DNA of 64,000 bases from Marinicauda pacifica (GTDB lineage Bacteria; Pseudomonadota; Alphaproteobacteria; Caulobacterales; Maricaulaceae). The notes under the pieces are model-generated. The model searched no databases and was not told the DNA's origin. It saw nothing but the letters and a program-made list of their open reading frames with translations. Shown piece by piece: positions 23,694 to 32,810 of this stretch; the stretch's first letter is position 1; every line of letters starts with the position of its first letter. The translations under genes and the position numbers were made by a program. The stretch is taken from the NCBI RefSeq assembly GCF_004793635.1, contig NZ_SRXV01000001.1:496501-560500 (forward strand). The letters run 5' to 3'.

Positions 23694-25247
23694 CTAGTTT
23701 GGTGTTCTCCGGATCGGACGACCTGGCAGGACCGTCGTGTCGATCTCACCTGCCCAGACGAGCGGCGTACCGGCCACGATGACGTACTGGAACCCGGTCG
23801 AGGGCTGCGCCGGTTGTTCGTAGGTCGCCCGGTCGCTGACCGCGGCAAGGTCGAAGACGACGATGTCGGCGTCCGCGCCCTCCTGGAGACGGCCTTTGGT
23901 GCGCATTTGCGGCACGGCGTCTTCCAGGATCTGCGCCGGGATCAGGCTGGTTTTTGCCAGCGCCTCGCTTAGCCCGATCGTTCCGGCTTCGCGCACATAG
24001 GTCCGCAGGAAGCGGGAAAACGTGCCGGCGCTGCGAGGATGGGAGTCGGCGTCGGCCGGCAGCGGCCACGTATCGCCGGGCAATTCCTCCCCGTCGACGA
24101 GCCATGTTCCGCCGTCCGATGCGATGGCGCCTCTGGGAAAGAGAATGGATTGGGAGAGGATGGCACGGTCGTCCGGGTCGTTTTCGGTGTCGAGAAAGTG
24201 GACGACAATGGTCGTGCCGGGTGCTTCGGCCTGGAGCCTGTCGAATTCCTCGTCACTCAGCGGTTGGCCGGCGAGGGTGAAATCGGATTTATCGATCCCG
24301 CCGAACCGGGCCTGCCAGTCAGTCCCTTCGAAAAGCGCTGTACCGATTGCAGTCGAGCCGGCGCCGTAGGGGTAGGCCTCCACGGTGATGTTCACGCCGT
24401 GGGACTGGGCCGCCTCGAGCATGGGCCGGATCAGACCGATATCGCGCAGGCTGATGCTGTTGAGATGAGAGATGTGCATATCCGCCCCAGTCGCGGCGGA
24501 GACGGCCACCATCTCCTGAAAGCCTTCCAAGGAGCTGTCCGGCTCGAGATTGGAGAGATAGCGGGCATGGGTGAAGGTGGGCACATCGCGCGCCGCGGCC
24601 AGTTCGTGCAGAGCGTAATACTCGTTGCGTCCCGACCCCGGGACGTAGCCGAGGAGTACGCCGACACCCAGGGCGCCCGCGTCAAGGCCGTCTTCGACAC
24701 GCTCCAGCACGCTGGCGGTCTGTTGCGAACTCGCAGGCGTGTAGCGCCAGTCTGTATCGTGGCCGTGGTCGTCGAACTCATCGTCAGGGGAGGCGGGCTC
24801 GGCACCGGTCAGCACCGCGTTGCGGGCCCGCGACCAGTCCACCGAGGCACCGTAATTGACGGCCCGGCCTTGCGCGCCCGCGTCCTCGTAATATTCGGCC
24901 ACCGGATATACGCCGGCCTCCAGCTCCAGCGCCGTCGTCACGCCATCCAGGGCCTGGACGCGGCCTGCAAGCAGGGTCTGGCCATGCGCGTGCAGGTCGA
25001 TGAAGCCCGGCGCGACGACGAGGCCGGAGGCGTCGATCGTGCGCAGACCAGAGATGGGCTCTTCGGTGAGGCGGGCGATGCGGTCGCCTTCGATCGCGAC
25101 GTTGCGCACGGCGTCCAGACCGGTTTCGGGGTCGATAACCCGTCCCCCCAGAATGACGAGGTCATAGGAGTCGCCGGACGCGATCTGCGCGAGGGCAGCG
25201 GGTGCCGGTCCGGCGAGCGCCAGACAGAGTGGCAGAAGTTTGATCAT
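23694..25247 (-). CDS. Secreted N-acyl-D-amino-acid deacylase-like amidohydrolase
   Basis: The ATG at 25247 follows AAGGAG and gives a clear signal peptide (MIKLLPLCLALAGPAPAALAQ); an in-frame ATG at 25295 lacks both features. The roughly 517-residue mature enzyme has the amidohydrolase fold with the DLHAHGQTLL metal motif near the N terminus, SHLNS, and the catalytic-aspartate region AIASDGGTW. The usual metal-binding cysteine of D-aminoacylases (GNCG) is replaced by the GVTTALELEAG block, a recognised subgroup. The family removes acyl or amino-acyl groups from D-amino acids such as N-acyl-D-glutamate. The periplasmic location would release D-amino acids before uptake. Confidence 0.85.
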   Translation of the reverse strand: MIKLLPLCLALAGPAPAALAQIASGDSYDLVILGGRVIDPETGLDAVRNVAIEGDRIARLTEEPISGLRTIDASGLVVAPGFIDLHAHGQTLLAGRVQALDGVTTALELEAGVYPVAEYYEDAGAQGRAVNYGASVDWSRARNAVLTGAEPASPDDEFDDHGHDTDWRYTPASSQQTASVLERVEDGLDAGALGVGVLLGYVPGSGRNEYYALHELAAARDVPTFTHARYLSNLEPDSSLEGFQEMVAVSAATGADMHISHLNSISLRDIGLIRPMLEAAQSHGVNITVEAYPYGAGSTAIGTALFEGTDWQARFGGIDKSDFTLAGQPLSDEEFDRLQAEAPGTTIVVHFLDTENDPDDRAILSQSILFPRGAIASDGGTWLVDGEELPGDTWPLPADADSHPRSAGTFSRFLRTYVREAGTIGLSEALAKTSLIPAQILEDAVPQMRTKGRLQEGADADIVVFDLAAVSDRATYEQPAQPSTGFQYVIVAGTPLVWAGEIDTTVLPGRPIRRTPN

Positions 25248-25291
25248 AGCCGGGCTCTCCTTGCGAGCTGGTGCGTAGCGCCGGTTCGCCA

Positions 25292-26854
25292 TCAATCACG
25301 TTTGGTGAAATCGAGATCGTGGAAATCGAAAGAGAAATCCGTGGTCTCGGAAACCGGCTCCATGGTCATTCCCACGACCTGGCCGTCCTCGGCGGTGAAA
25401 TCGACGAAGGCATCCGCATTAAGGCTGCGGTCGGGCCAGCGGGCGACAAAGCGATCGGGGGCCACGGCCACCAACGGCGCATCGAGGACTTCGGAGCGGC
25501 TCATGTCCAGGAAGAGGCCGCCATCGCGAATCTCGACAGTGACCAGCCCGTACCAGGGATCGACATACTCGCCGGCATAGGCTTCCAGATCGCGCACCGG
25601 ATCGATGGCGACATCCGGCTCGTCGCCGGCGCCGGAGTCGCGGATTGCAGTCTCCTGGCTTGCCAGATAGGCGCCGTGGAGCGTGCCGAGCCAGTCGGAT
25701 TCTGCCTCCGGGGCTGCAGCGTCGCTGAGCAGTTGGAGCGCGAGCGCAGAGGACCCGTAAGTCGAAATATTGCTTGTCACGACGACGGCCAGGTCCTGGT
25801 CCGGCAGCAGGCCGAAATAGGATGCTGCGCCAAGAAGACCGCCGCTGTGTCCGACGAAGAACTCGCCATGGAAATCACGCAGCGACCATCCGAGCGCGTA
25901 GAGCGAGAAGTGGGTGTCGGAGAGCTGCTCCAGAAGCGGGCTCACAGTCTGCGGCGTGACCGGGCTCCAGAGTTCTTCAACCTGTTCCTGCGACAGGAGA
26001 CGTTCGCCGTCCGGACCCACGCCTTCGTTCAGCCAGAATTGGGCCCAGGTCGAGAGATCGGCAATCGAACAGCTCAGGCCGCCAGCGGGCGCGGTGTTGT
26101 CTCCCACGATATAACGCGGGTCGATGGGGGTGGCTTCGGTCTCCCCAGGTGCGCGCGAATGCTGGGTCACCGTGTTGCCATCGGCGGCCGCCTCGGAGGG
26201 CAGGGCCTGGCAGGACTCCATGCCCAGTGGCTCGAAGATCCGGTCTTCGATCACTTCGTGCCAGGGCTTGCCGGCTGCACGAGCAGCGACCTCGCCAGCG
26301 ATGACATACATCAGATTGTCGTAGGCATATTCCGCGCGGAAGCTCGTTTCTGGCGGAATATTCCGGATGGCCGCGAGGATATCGGATACTTCCGGATCGG
26401 CATCCGGGAAGACGAGGAGGTCGCCGGCACCCAGGGGCAACCCGGACCGGTGCGTCACCAGATCGCGTACCGAGAAATGCTCGGTGATGTAGGGATCGGA
26501 CATCTCGAATTCCGGGATGAAACGGCGCACCGGATCGTCCCAGTTCAGCTTGCCCTCATCCACGAGCATGGCGAGCGCTGCCGTCGTGAACGCCTTGCCG
26601 ACCGAGGCGAAGGGGAAGATCGTGTTCTCGTCGACCGGGACCTGCGGGGCCCGCACATCGCGCACGCCGTAGGTCTGCGTGAAGATGACGTCCCCACCCC
26701 TGACGACCGAGACCGCCATGCCGGGGATGTCGAACGCTTCAACGGTCTCGCGTGCGGCGGCGTCAATCCGCTCGGCGGTGAGGTCCTGGGCGGTCGTGCT
26801 CGTCGTGAAAATCGCTGCAGCCGCCGTTGCGGCCGCCAGATCTGCCCATTTCAT
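25292..26854 (-). CDS. Secreted class C beta-lactamase-fold serine hydrolase (island copy 3)
   Basis: The 520-residue protein has a short signal peptide (about 1-22), then the catalytic domain with S84-V-G-K87, Y178-D-N180 and GHSGG, and a C-terminal beta domain of the DUF3471 type (AYAGEYVDPWYGLVTVEIRDGG). It differs clearly from copies 2 and 4 and is closer to D-aminopeptidase or esterase-like members. It is the second gene of the minus-strand operon, 33 nt after the dipeptidase. The context suggests hydrolysis of D-amino-acid peptides. Confidence 0.88.
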   Translation of the reverse strand: MKWADLAAATAAAAIFTTSTTAQDLTAERIDAAARETVEAFDIPGMAVSVVRGGDVIFTQTYGVRDVRAPQVPVDENTIFPFASVGKAFTTAALAMLVDEGKLNWDDPVRRFIPEFEMSDPYITEHFSVRDLVTHRSGLPLGAGDLLVFPDADPEVSDILAAIRNIPPETSFRAEYAYDNLMYVIAGEVAARAAGKPWHEVIEDRIFEPLGMESCQALPSEAAADGNTVTQHSRAPGETEATPIDPRYIVGDNTAPAGGLSCSIADLSTWAQFWLNEGVGPDGERLLSQEQVEELWSPVTPQTVSPLLEQLSDTHFSLYALGWSLRDFHGEFFVGHSGGLLGAASYFGLLPDQDLAVVVTSNISTYGSSALALQLLSDAAAPEAESDWLGTLHGAYLASQETAIRDSGAGDEPDVAIDPVRDLEAYAGEYVDPWYGLVTVEIRDGGLFLDMSRSEVLDAPLVAVAPDRFVARWPDRSLNADAFVDFTAEDGQVVGMTMEPVSETTDFSFDFHDLDFTKRD

Positions 26855-26887
26855 GATGGTGTCCTCCCCACATCGCGTGCGTCGAGG

Positions 26888-28099
26888 TTACGGCTTCCAT
26901 ATCTGGCCGAGCGCACGTCTGAAATTACCGCCGAGGACGAGTTCGATGTCGGCGTCGGAATAGCCGCGCCGGATCAGTCCTTCGGTCAGGTCGAAAATCT
27001 TCTTCGGGTGATCGAAACCGTCCGTGTCGATCCGCCCGCGGAACGCGTAAGACTCGTTGTAGCCGCTCCTCAACCGGTCATAGGCGGGCTGTGGCACGTC
27101 GTCATAGCCATCGGCGTCCATGTCGGTCCCGACGCCCACATGTTCGATGCCCACCAGGTCTGCAACGTAGTCGAAATGGTCGAGCAGATGCTCGATCGTC
27201 GTGGGCTCGCGATCGCGAACGAAGTTGCGCACACCGGTAATGCCCATCACGCCGCCTTGACGCGCCATCGCGCGGATCGCCTCGTCGGACTTGGCCCGGG
27301 GGTGGTTGCCGACCAGGGCGCGTGCATTGGAATGGGTGATCAGAACCGGGGCGCTGGAAATCTCGAAGGCGTCCAGCGTCGTGCGGTCACCGCAATGGGA
27401 GACGTCGACGGCCATGCCGACCTCGTTCATGCGCTCGATAATGGCCGCGCCAAAATGGGTCACGCCACCGTCAACGCGCTCGGTTGCGCCCGCGCCAATG
27501 CGGTTCTGGGAATTGTAGGTGAGCTGACTGACGCGCTGTCCGAGATTGTAGAATTCGTTCACATCGTCGGGCGTCTCGAAGTGCTGCGCGTTCTGAATAC
27601 CGACGATGTAGCCGATCCGGCCTTCCTCCATGATCCTGTCGAAATCGGAGACGGCATCGATCCGGCGGAAGACATCCGGCCGTTCGGCGGCATAGGCATT
27701 GAGCCGTGCGATGAAGGCGAGTGCGCTGTCCCGGCCTCCCAGGCCGACGGCGGGGTGGAAAACATTGATCCCGGATGTGCGAAGCTTTTCCAGATGCGCG
27801 TCGGTGATCGCCAGGCCGTCTTCCAGCTTGGGGCTCTCGCTATAGCCAGCCTCAAGCATGTCGCCGAGATCTGCGAGGATGGACAGCATGTCGATGACAA
27901 GGCTGCGATCCACCAGCTCGATTGCCCGGGCCGAATACGTGGTTTCCGATTGAGCGAATACCCGGAAGCCCGCGGAGTTCAGCATGGGCGCGGCCAGCGC
28001 AGCGCCTAATCCGCCCTTCAGAAGGTTTCTGCGCGTCGCGCCACGCGCGTTCTTGACCTTGGAGTTTGCCGTCAACTTCATGCCAAATCGCTTTCTCAT
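26888..28099 (-). CDS. Tat-exported M19-type dipeptidase with degenerate metal site
   Basis: The 403-residue protein begins with a twin-arginine signal (RR at 23-24 in RGATRRNLLKGGLG) and has the renal/membrane dipeptidase fold. This family cleaves dipeptides, including those with a C-terminal D-residue. His235 (DVSHCGD) and His256 (THSNARAL), Arg of NHPRAKSD and the GVGTDMDADG aspartates are kept. The first metal motif, normally DGHND, reads VIDMLS (68-73), and the bridging glutamate is Gln169 (GIQNAQHF), so at least three canonical ligands are missing. The gene is the first of the minus-strand operon and divergent from the GntR regulator. Confidence 0.85.
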   Translation of the reverse strand: MRKRFGMKLTANSKVKNARGATRRNLLKGGLGAALAAPMLNSAGFRVFAQSETTYSARAIELVDRSLVIDMLSILADLGDMLEAGYSESPKLEDGLAITDAHLEKLRTSGINVFHPAVGLGGRDSALAFIARLNAYAAERPDVFRRIDAVSDFDRIMEEGRIGYIVGIQNAQHFETPDDVNEFYNLGQRVSQLTYNSQNRIGAGATERVDGGVTHFGAAIIERMNEVGMAVDVSHCGDRTTLDAFEISSAPVLITHSNARALVGNHPRAKSDEAIRAMARQGGVMGITGVRNFVRDREPTTIEHLLDHFDYVADLVGIEHVGVGTDMDADGYDDVPQPAYDRLRSGYNESYAFRGRIDTDGFDHPKKIFDLTEGLIRRGYSDADIELVLGGNFRRALGQIWKP

Positions 28100-28144
28100 C
28101 CTCGCTACGCCATCTACGCTAACGGAAAGCGCGGCATTAATACA

Positions 28145-28175
28145 GCCTTATTTTAGAATAAGGCTTATATAAGCC
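28145..28175. promoter_or_regulatory. Overlapping palindromic operators between dipeptidase and gntR
   Basis: Positions 28145-28164 (GCCTTATTTTAGAATAAGGC) form a perfect 8-4-8 inverted repeat. It overlaps a second perfect palindrome, GGCTTATATAAGCC, at 28162-28175. The pair sits in the 131-nt divergent promoter region, and a related site lies before the TonB receptor (29155-29174). It is the likely binding site of the adjacent GntR regulator, though the half-site differs from the TGGT-type FadR box. Confidence 0.65.
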
Positions 28176-28230
28176 CTGTCCTGAGAGGAGGTGGATCCCT
28201 CAGGCGGTCGGTGAAACCCCAGGAAACGAA

Positions 28231-28962
28231 GTGATCGACGGAATGAGCAAGAAGGCGCAGATACGAAAGCCGGCCATGACAGGGGGCGGCGATCCGGCCT
28301 CGGCCTACGAGGTCATCATGGACGCGATCGTGACGCAGAAACTGGCGCCCAGTCAGAAAGTGTCCGAGAATATCCTCACCGAGATGTTTGATATCAGCCG
28401 CACGACCGCGCGGAACATCATGGAACAGCTCACCGCACAGCAATTCCTCGTCTCGGTCTCCCCCAGAATCACCCGAGTGGCCCCGCTGACTCTTCTTGAC
28501 GTGAAGCAGAACTTCGCGATGCGGAAAATCCTCCAACCGGAGGTTTTCGCGATGGCTGCCTCCCAGGTGGACCATGAGCAAATCGTGCGGATGAATGAGG
28601 ACACCTCGCACAAAACCCCGATCCAGGATGATCAGCTCGCGTTGAATATTCTAAAGGCGAACAAGCATTTCAACGTCTTCATGGCCCAGCACGTGAAGCA
28701 TCCGCTTATGATCCACTGGGTGCGCCAGCTGGAGGATACGACGATGCGAATCTACTGGCTCTACGTGAAGCTCAACCGCACGCTGCCCTATACCTGGGAA
28801 CACCAGCGCGCATTGGTCGATGCGGTCCGGCGCGATGCCTCGGATGATATTCGCGCACAGGTTCACAAGATGCTCTCCAGCTCCGAGGAGCGTGTGCTGG
28901 ACGCCTTGTTCATGCACGATCAGCTCTACATGCAGGATCTGAAAATCCCCAGCCGGAGTTAA
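28231..28962 (+). CDS. GntR-family transcriptional regulator (FCD-like)
   Basis: The GTG start at 28231 has AGGA upstream; an in-frame ATG at 28243 is an alternative. The 243-residue protein has an N-terminal winged helix-turn-helix (about 25-85; ILTEMFDISRTTARNIMEQLTAQQFLVSV) and an all-helical C-terminal effector domain. This carries a conserved His/Asp/Glu pattern typical of the FCD subgroup (HFNVFMAQHVKHPLM). Such regulators often sense organic acids or amino acids. It lies between the two arms of the D-amino-acid island and probably represses both. Confidence 0.9.
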   Translation: MIDGMSKKAQIRKPAMTGGGDPASAYEVIMDAIVTQKLAPSQKVSENILTEMFDISRTTARNIMEQLTAQQFLVSVSPRITRVAPLTLLDVKQNFAMRKILQPEVFAMAASQVDHEQIVRMNEDTSHKTPIQDDQLALNILKANKHFNVFMAQHVKHPLMIHWVRQLEDTTMRIYWLYVKLNRTLPYTWEHQRALVDAVRRDASDDIRAQVHKMLSSSEERVLDALFMHDQLYMQDLKIPSRS

Positions 28963-28966
28963 CACT

Positions 28967-28984
28967 CACCGGCTGCAGCCGGTG
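28967..28984. repeat. Palindrome immediately after gntR
   Basis: CACCGGCTGCAGCCGGTG is a perfect 18-nt palindrome 5 nt beyond the stop codon. There is no T run, so it may be a factor-dependent terminator or an mRNA-stabilising hairpin. Confidence 0.5.
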
Positions 28985-29154
28985 CTGTCGGCCGGACTTG
29001 AAACGGTCGCCCTGAGCGGCCGGTGACGCGCCATCATCTCAAAAATCAACCAGTTAACGGCATGCGGCTTCACGCCTTTGCCTGGGTGTCGCCGTGTCCG
29101 GTGCCCAGGTTTGCTTGCGAATTTTGAGTTTTGCCTTCCCAACGCAACAAAACT

Positions 29155-29174
29155 GCCATAGTGTCGAATAAGGC
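29155..29174. promoter_or_regulatory. Second copy of the island operator, upstream of the TonB receptor
   Basis: GCCATAGT-GTCG-AATAAGGC repeats the 8-4-8 design of the site at 28145-28164. The right arm is identical and six of eight positions in the left arm match. It is 51 nt upstream of the receptor start. A TTGACA at 29192 lies just downstream but has no clear -10 partner. Confidence 0.55.
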
Positions 29175-29225
29175 TGCTAAAAAATAGCGCGTTGACAGCT
29201 GTGGCGGCAAAAAGGGGAGTGTATC

Positions 29226-31565
29226 ATGTCTCATCATCTGAAAATCGGGCTTCTTGCGAGCGTGGCCATGGCCGCGCCCGTGGCGGCACAAGACACCGCG
29301 CCGGGGGGCGCAGACGAGAGCGCATCACGTGACGTGATTACCGTCACGGCGCGGTTCCGCGAGGAATCGGTCCAGGACATCGGCGCAAGTATCGCGGGGA
29401 TTTCCGGCGACGACATTCGCCAGCGCGGTATCCAGGATATCGAGGACCTCGCCCGAGCCATTGCGGGGATGCAGAACGTAAAAACGCGTCAGAACTCCAA
29501 CGACATCGCGATCCGCGGGGTGCGCAGCGCGGGTAGCGGCTACGAAACCAGCACCGTGTTCAGCGTTTTCCTCGACGATGTCTCTGTGACGGGATCAGGC
29601 AATATCCGCGACTTCAGCTCGGTGGACCTGGACCGGATCGAAGTTATCCGGGGGCCCCAGCCCACCCTGTTCGGCGAAGGCGCAGTGGGCGGCGTGATCC
29701 GTTACTTCACCAACGACCCCGATCTTGATGGTGAGCGCTTCACCGGTGAAGCGGCCGGGCGGATCGAGTCGATCGAGGATGGCGGCATGGCCTATACGGT
29801 CCAGAACGCGTCTTCCTTCATTCTCGTGCCCGGAAAGCTGGGGCTCCGCGTGTCCGGCTTTCAGCGCGAAGATGACGGCTTCATCGACAATCCCAGCGAG
29901 GGCGAGGACGTCAACGATTTCGAGACCGCTGGCGGGCGCGCCGTGCTGCTCGCACGACCGACTCCGAAACTCGAGGTCCGGCTGTCCGCTTTCCTTTCCC
30001 GCGATGAGCTCGGCGAATCCACACAGGTCGACCCTGGCTCCGATCCCGAGGATCTGACTTTCGGCGCCTCACCGCGCTCGGGTAACTACTCTGACGATTT
30101 CGGCCTCTATGCCGGTCGCATCTCCTACAGTTTCGACGTCGGCGAGGTGACATCCATCACCGGCTACTACGAACGCGACACCTCGTCGTCGCTGTTCAGC
30201 GCCGGTAACTCGTTCGGTCTGGCTCCCTTCTTTCCGACGGTGGATACGACGACCTTCTCGACGAGCAGCGGCGAGTTCGAGCAATTCTCGCAAGAACTGC
30301 GTTTCGTCTCGGACCTCGAGGGTCCATTGAACTTCACTGCCGGCGCCTATTACCGCGATCGACAGGATGTCAGCGGTCAATTCCTTACAGGCGACGGATT
30401 TGTCACCGTGACGACGCCAGCGACCGAGAATCTCGCCACGAGGCTCTCGAGTACTGTGTCCGAGCAATATTCTGCGTTCGCAGAGGTGACTTACGAGCTC
30501 ACCGACCGGTTTCGTCTGATCGGCGGAGCCCGCTATGTAAAGGACACCGTCACGGCATCGCTCCAACAGGACAATGTCGTGAACCTCGTGCCCGAGTTCG
30601 ACAGTGGCGGTAATCTCATTCCCTGGACTGAAAGCAATCCGATCGGGTTTGTCAGTACGCTCGCGGTTCTCGAGAGCGCAGGCGTCGGTACCGATTTCGA
30701 ATTCGAGCTTGAAGAATTTCTGCCGCGCGCCGGTGCCGAGTTCGAAGTTTCGGACGACATCCTGCTTTACGGCAACGTGGCGCGTGGTGCACGTAATGGC
30801 GGCATCGGCAATGCCATTGCAGCGCTTGGCGCTTCGGGCGGGGATCAGGACGTCTTCCTCGACAATCTCACTTTCGATGAAGACTCGGTATTGTCGGTCG
30901 ATGCGGGCATCAAGGCGTCCTGGTTCGACGGCAATCTGATCACCAATATCGGCGTCTTCCGGACGACCTACGAAGACACCCAGATTCAGGTGAACACGCC
31001 AGCCAACAACACGGTCAACGGCCCTGAACAATCCATTGTAGGCATGGAGATCGAGACCACGCTGGAGGTGAATGACAGCCTGTCCACCTTCCTCAACATG
31101 ACGCTGATCGATGCCCAGTTTGAAGAAGGTGTGCTCATCACTGCGCCGCCGGGCGGCTCCTTCGGACCGTTCGACCTGCGCGAGGGAAATCAGCCCTCGA
31201 ACATCCCCGAGTTCAGCATGTCGGCCGGCTACTCGTTCGAACGGCCGATCGGACCGGCCGGGTGGACGCTGAATTCCACCGGCTCTTTCCAGTATGTCGG
31301 CGAGCGCTTCTCCAACGTCCAGAACTTCCAGTCGGCTGAACTGGACTCTCTGGAGCTTCTCAATCTGCGAGTGGGCGTCTCCAACGACAGGTGGGGCCTG
31401 CATGTGTTCGGCACCAACCTGCTGAACGACATCGAGGCGGTGGCCATCGGTTCCAACCCGCTTCAGCAATTCATCACGGCGGAGGGCCAGCTCGACGCTC
31501 CGATCATCGCGACCAACGTCAATCGGCCGCGGTCTGTCGGACTGAGCCTTTCTCTGCGCTACTAG
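29226..31565 (+). CDS. TonB-dependent outer-membrane receptor of the D-amino-acid island
   Basis: The 779-residue receptor has a short signal peptide (to about VAAQ), a TonB box-like DVITVTA segment and a plug domain (ESVQDIGASIAGISGDDIRQRG, then DRIEVIRGPQPTLFGEGAVGGVI). A 22-strand beta-barrel ends with an aromatic LSLSLRY terminus. It imports substrate across the outer membrane with TonB-ExbBD energy. The context suggests a D-amino-acid peptide or muropeptide rather than iron. It lies behind the second operator copy, and a strong hairpin follows its stop. Confidence 0.93.
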   Translation: MSHHLKIGLLASVAMAAPVAAQDTAPGGADESASRDVITVTARFREESVQDIGASIAGISGDDIRQRGIQDIEDLARAIAGMQNVKTRQNSNDIAIRGVRSAGSGYETSTVFSVFLDDVSVTGSGNIRDFSSVDLDRIEVIRGPQPTLFGEGAVGGVIRYFTNDPDLDGERFTGEAAGRIESIEDGGMAYTVQNASSFILVPGKLGLRVSGFQREDDGFIDNPSEGEDVNDFETAGGRAVLLARPTPKLEVRLSAFLSRDELGESTQVDPGSDPEDLTFGASPRSGNYSDDFGLYAGRISYSFDVGEVTSITGYYERDTSSSLFSAGNSFGLAPFFPTVDTTTFSTSSGEFEQFSQELRFVSDLEGPLNFTAGAYYRDRQDVSGQFLTGDGFVTVTTPATENLATRLSSTVSEQYSAFAEVTYELTDRFRLIGGARYVKDTVTASLQQDNVVNLVPEFDSGGNLIPWTESNPIGFVSTLAVLESAGVGTDFEFELEEFLPRAGAEFEVSDDILLYGNVARGARNGGIGNAIAALGASGGDQDVFLDNLTFDEDSVLSVDAGIKASWFDGNLITNIGVFRTTYEDTQIQVNTPANNTVNGPEQSIVGMEIETTLEVNDSLSTFLNMTLIDAQFEEGVLITAPPGGSFGPFDLREGNQPSNIPEFSMSAGYSFERPIGPAGWTLNSTGSFQYVGERFSNVQNFQSAELDSLELLNLRVGVSNDRWGLHVFGTNLLNDIEAVAIGSNPLQQFITAEGQLDAPIIATNVNRPRSVGLSLSLRY

Positions 31566-31582
31566 GCAGGCCATCGCGATGG

Positions 31583-31616
31583 GTCCGGCAGCGACGGTTC
31601 GACCGTCCTGCCGGAC
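31583..31616. repeat. Long hairpin between the TonB receptor and the YkvI-type gene
   Basis: GTCCGGCAG-C-GACGGT-TCG-ACCGTC-CTGCCGGAC gives a 15-bp stem with one bulged base and a 3-nt loop. No T run follows. It may be a processing or 3'-stabilising structure that gives the receptor a higher mRNA level than the downstream genes. Confidence 0.65.
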
Positions 31617-31670
31617 GCGCCACTACCCGGTCAGGGGTAACGCCTCGGCTGAAAGGCCAGGGCAGGGACA

Positions 31671-32810
31671 TTGTCGTCAACAGGCAGAATGACCAGCATT
31701 TTCAGGACATATCTTCTCCCCGGCCTGGTCTTCCAGTCTGTGATTATCGGAGGTGGCTACGGCACCGGGCGTGAGATCGCGGAATTCTTCCTCTCTCATG
31801 GCGCTCTGGGCGGATTGCTGGGCTTTGCCGCGACTGCGGCGACGTGGGCGGTAATCCTTGCGCTGGGCTTCGAGTTCGCGCGCATCATGAAAGCCTATGA
31901 TTACAAGACGTTCTTTGTCGCGCTCCTGGGCCCCTTCTGGCGCCTGTTCGAGATCCTGTATGTGCTGATCGCGCTTCTCGTGCTTTCGGTGCTCGGTTCT
32001 GCGGCGGGCCGGATGGTGGCGGAAGCGTTCGGGATTTCGACGATTGCGGGATCTCTCGGCCTTCTGCTTACCATCGGAGTGCTGGCGTTCTTCGGAGGCT
32101 CTGTCATTGCCCGGGTCATGGCCTGGTGGTCTCTGCTTCTGTTTGCGCTCTACGCGGTGTTCTTCGTCTGGGTGGCGATCTCCTTCGGCGACGCCATCGC
32201 GTCCACATTGGAGGTCGGGCAGGTCGATGGCGGATGGCTTCTCGATGGCGTTCGCTACGCGGCCTACAATCTGGTCGCGTTCGCCGCCGTGCTCTTCGTT
32301 CTTCCAAGCCTGAAGACACGCCGGGAAGCCATCCTCTCCGGGGCACTTGCGGGCGCGATCAGCGTCATTCCCGGTGTGCTGGTCTTCGTCGCCATGCTCG
32401 CCCGTTATCCAGACATCCAGCAACAAGCCGTACCGGTGGTCTTCCTGCTTCAGACGCTGAATGTTGTGTGGCTGAGTATTCTGTTCCAGGTCGTGCTCTT
32501 CGGCACGTTCGTGGAAACCGGTGTTGGGATCATCCACGCCATCAACGAACGCATCGCGGCAGCGATGACGGCGAGCGGCCGCGCCTTCCCGCATTGGGCG
32601 CGGTTCGTCCTGGCCATCGTCTTCCTGGCGACCGCGATCTTTCTTGCCGAAGCAATCGGCATCATCGACCTGATTGCCGGCGGCTACGGCATTTTGTCGT
32701 ACGCCTTCATCGCCATTGTCGTCGCCCCGCTCCTAACAATCGGACTTTTCAAGATCGCAGTGGCGAAAGAAAAACAGACGGAGGAACACCGTGTCTCTTG
32801 CAACCAATGA
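31671..32810 (+). CDS. YkvI-family membrane transporter-like protein
   Basis: The start is a TTG with AGGGCAGGGA a few bases upstream. The 379-residue protein has about ten transmembrane helices and the family motif IGGGYGTGREIAEFF in helix 1, like the unwound glycine-rich helix of LeuT/APC-fold transporters. B. subtilis YkvI and its relatives are uncharacterised. Its stop overlaps the dgcN start by 20 nt, so the two are translationally linked. It is a candidate inner-membrane importer of D-glutamate or a D-peptide. Confidence 0.8.
   Translation: MSSTGRMTSIFRTYLLPGLVFQSVIIGGGYGTGREIAEFFLSHGALGGLLGFAATAATWAVILALGFEFARIMKAYDYKTFFVALLGPFWRLFEILYVLIALLVLSVLGSAAGRMVAEAFGISTIAGSLGLLLTIGVLAFFGGSVIARVMAWWSLLLFALYAVFFVWVAISFGDAIASTLEVGQVDGGWLLDGVRYAAYNLVAFAAVLFVLPSLKTRREAILSGALAGAISVIPGVLVFVAMLARYPDIQQQAVPVVFLLQTLNVVWLSILFQVVLFGTFVETGVGIIHAINERIAAAMTASGRAFPHWARFVLAIVFLATAIFLAEAIGIIDLIAGGYGILSYAFIAIVVAPLLTIGLFKIAVAKEKQTEEHRVSCNQ

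Noticed and set aside
20178..26854. Antibiotic-resistance beta-lactamases
   Set aside because: The SxxK, YxN and HGG/HSG motifs are shared with D-peptidases and esterases; size, extra domains and neighbours point to peptide metabolism.
25271..28009. A 912-codon plus-strand frame opposite the serine hydrolase and dipeptidase genes
   Set aside because: It is antisense to two clear enzymes with full motif sets; its translation has no family features and is typical of GC-rich shadow frames.
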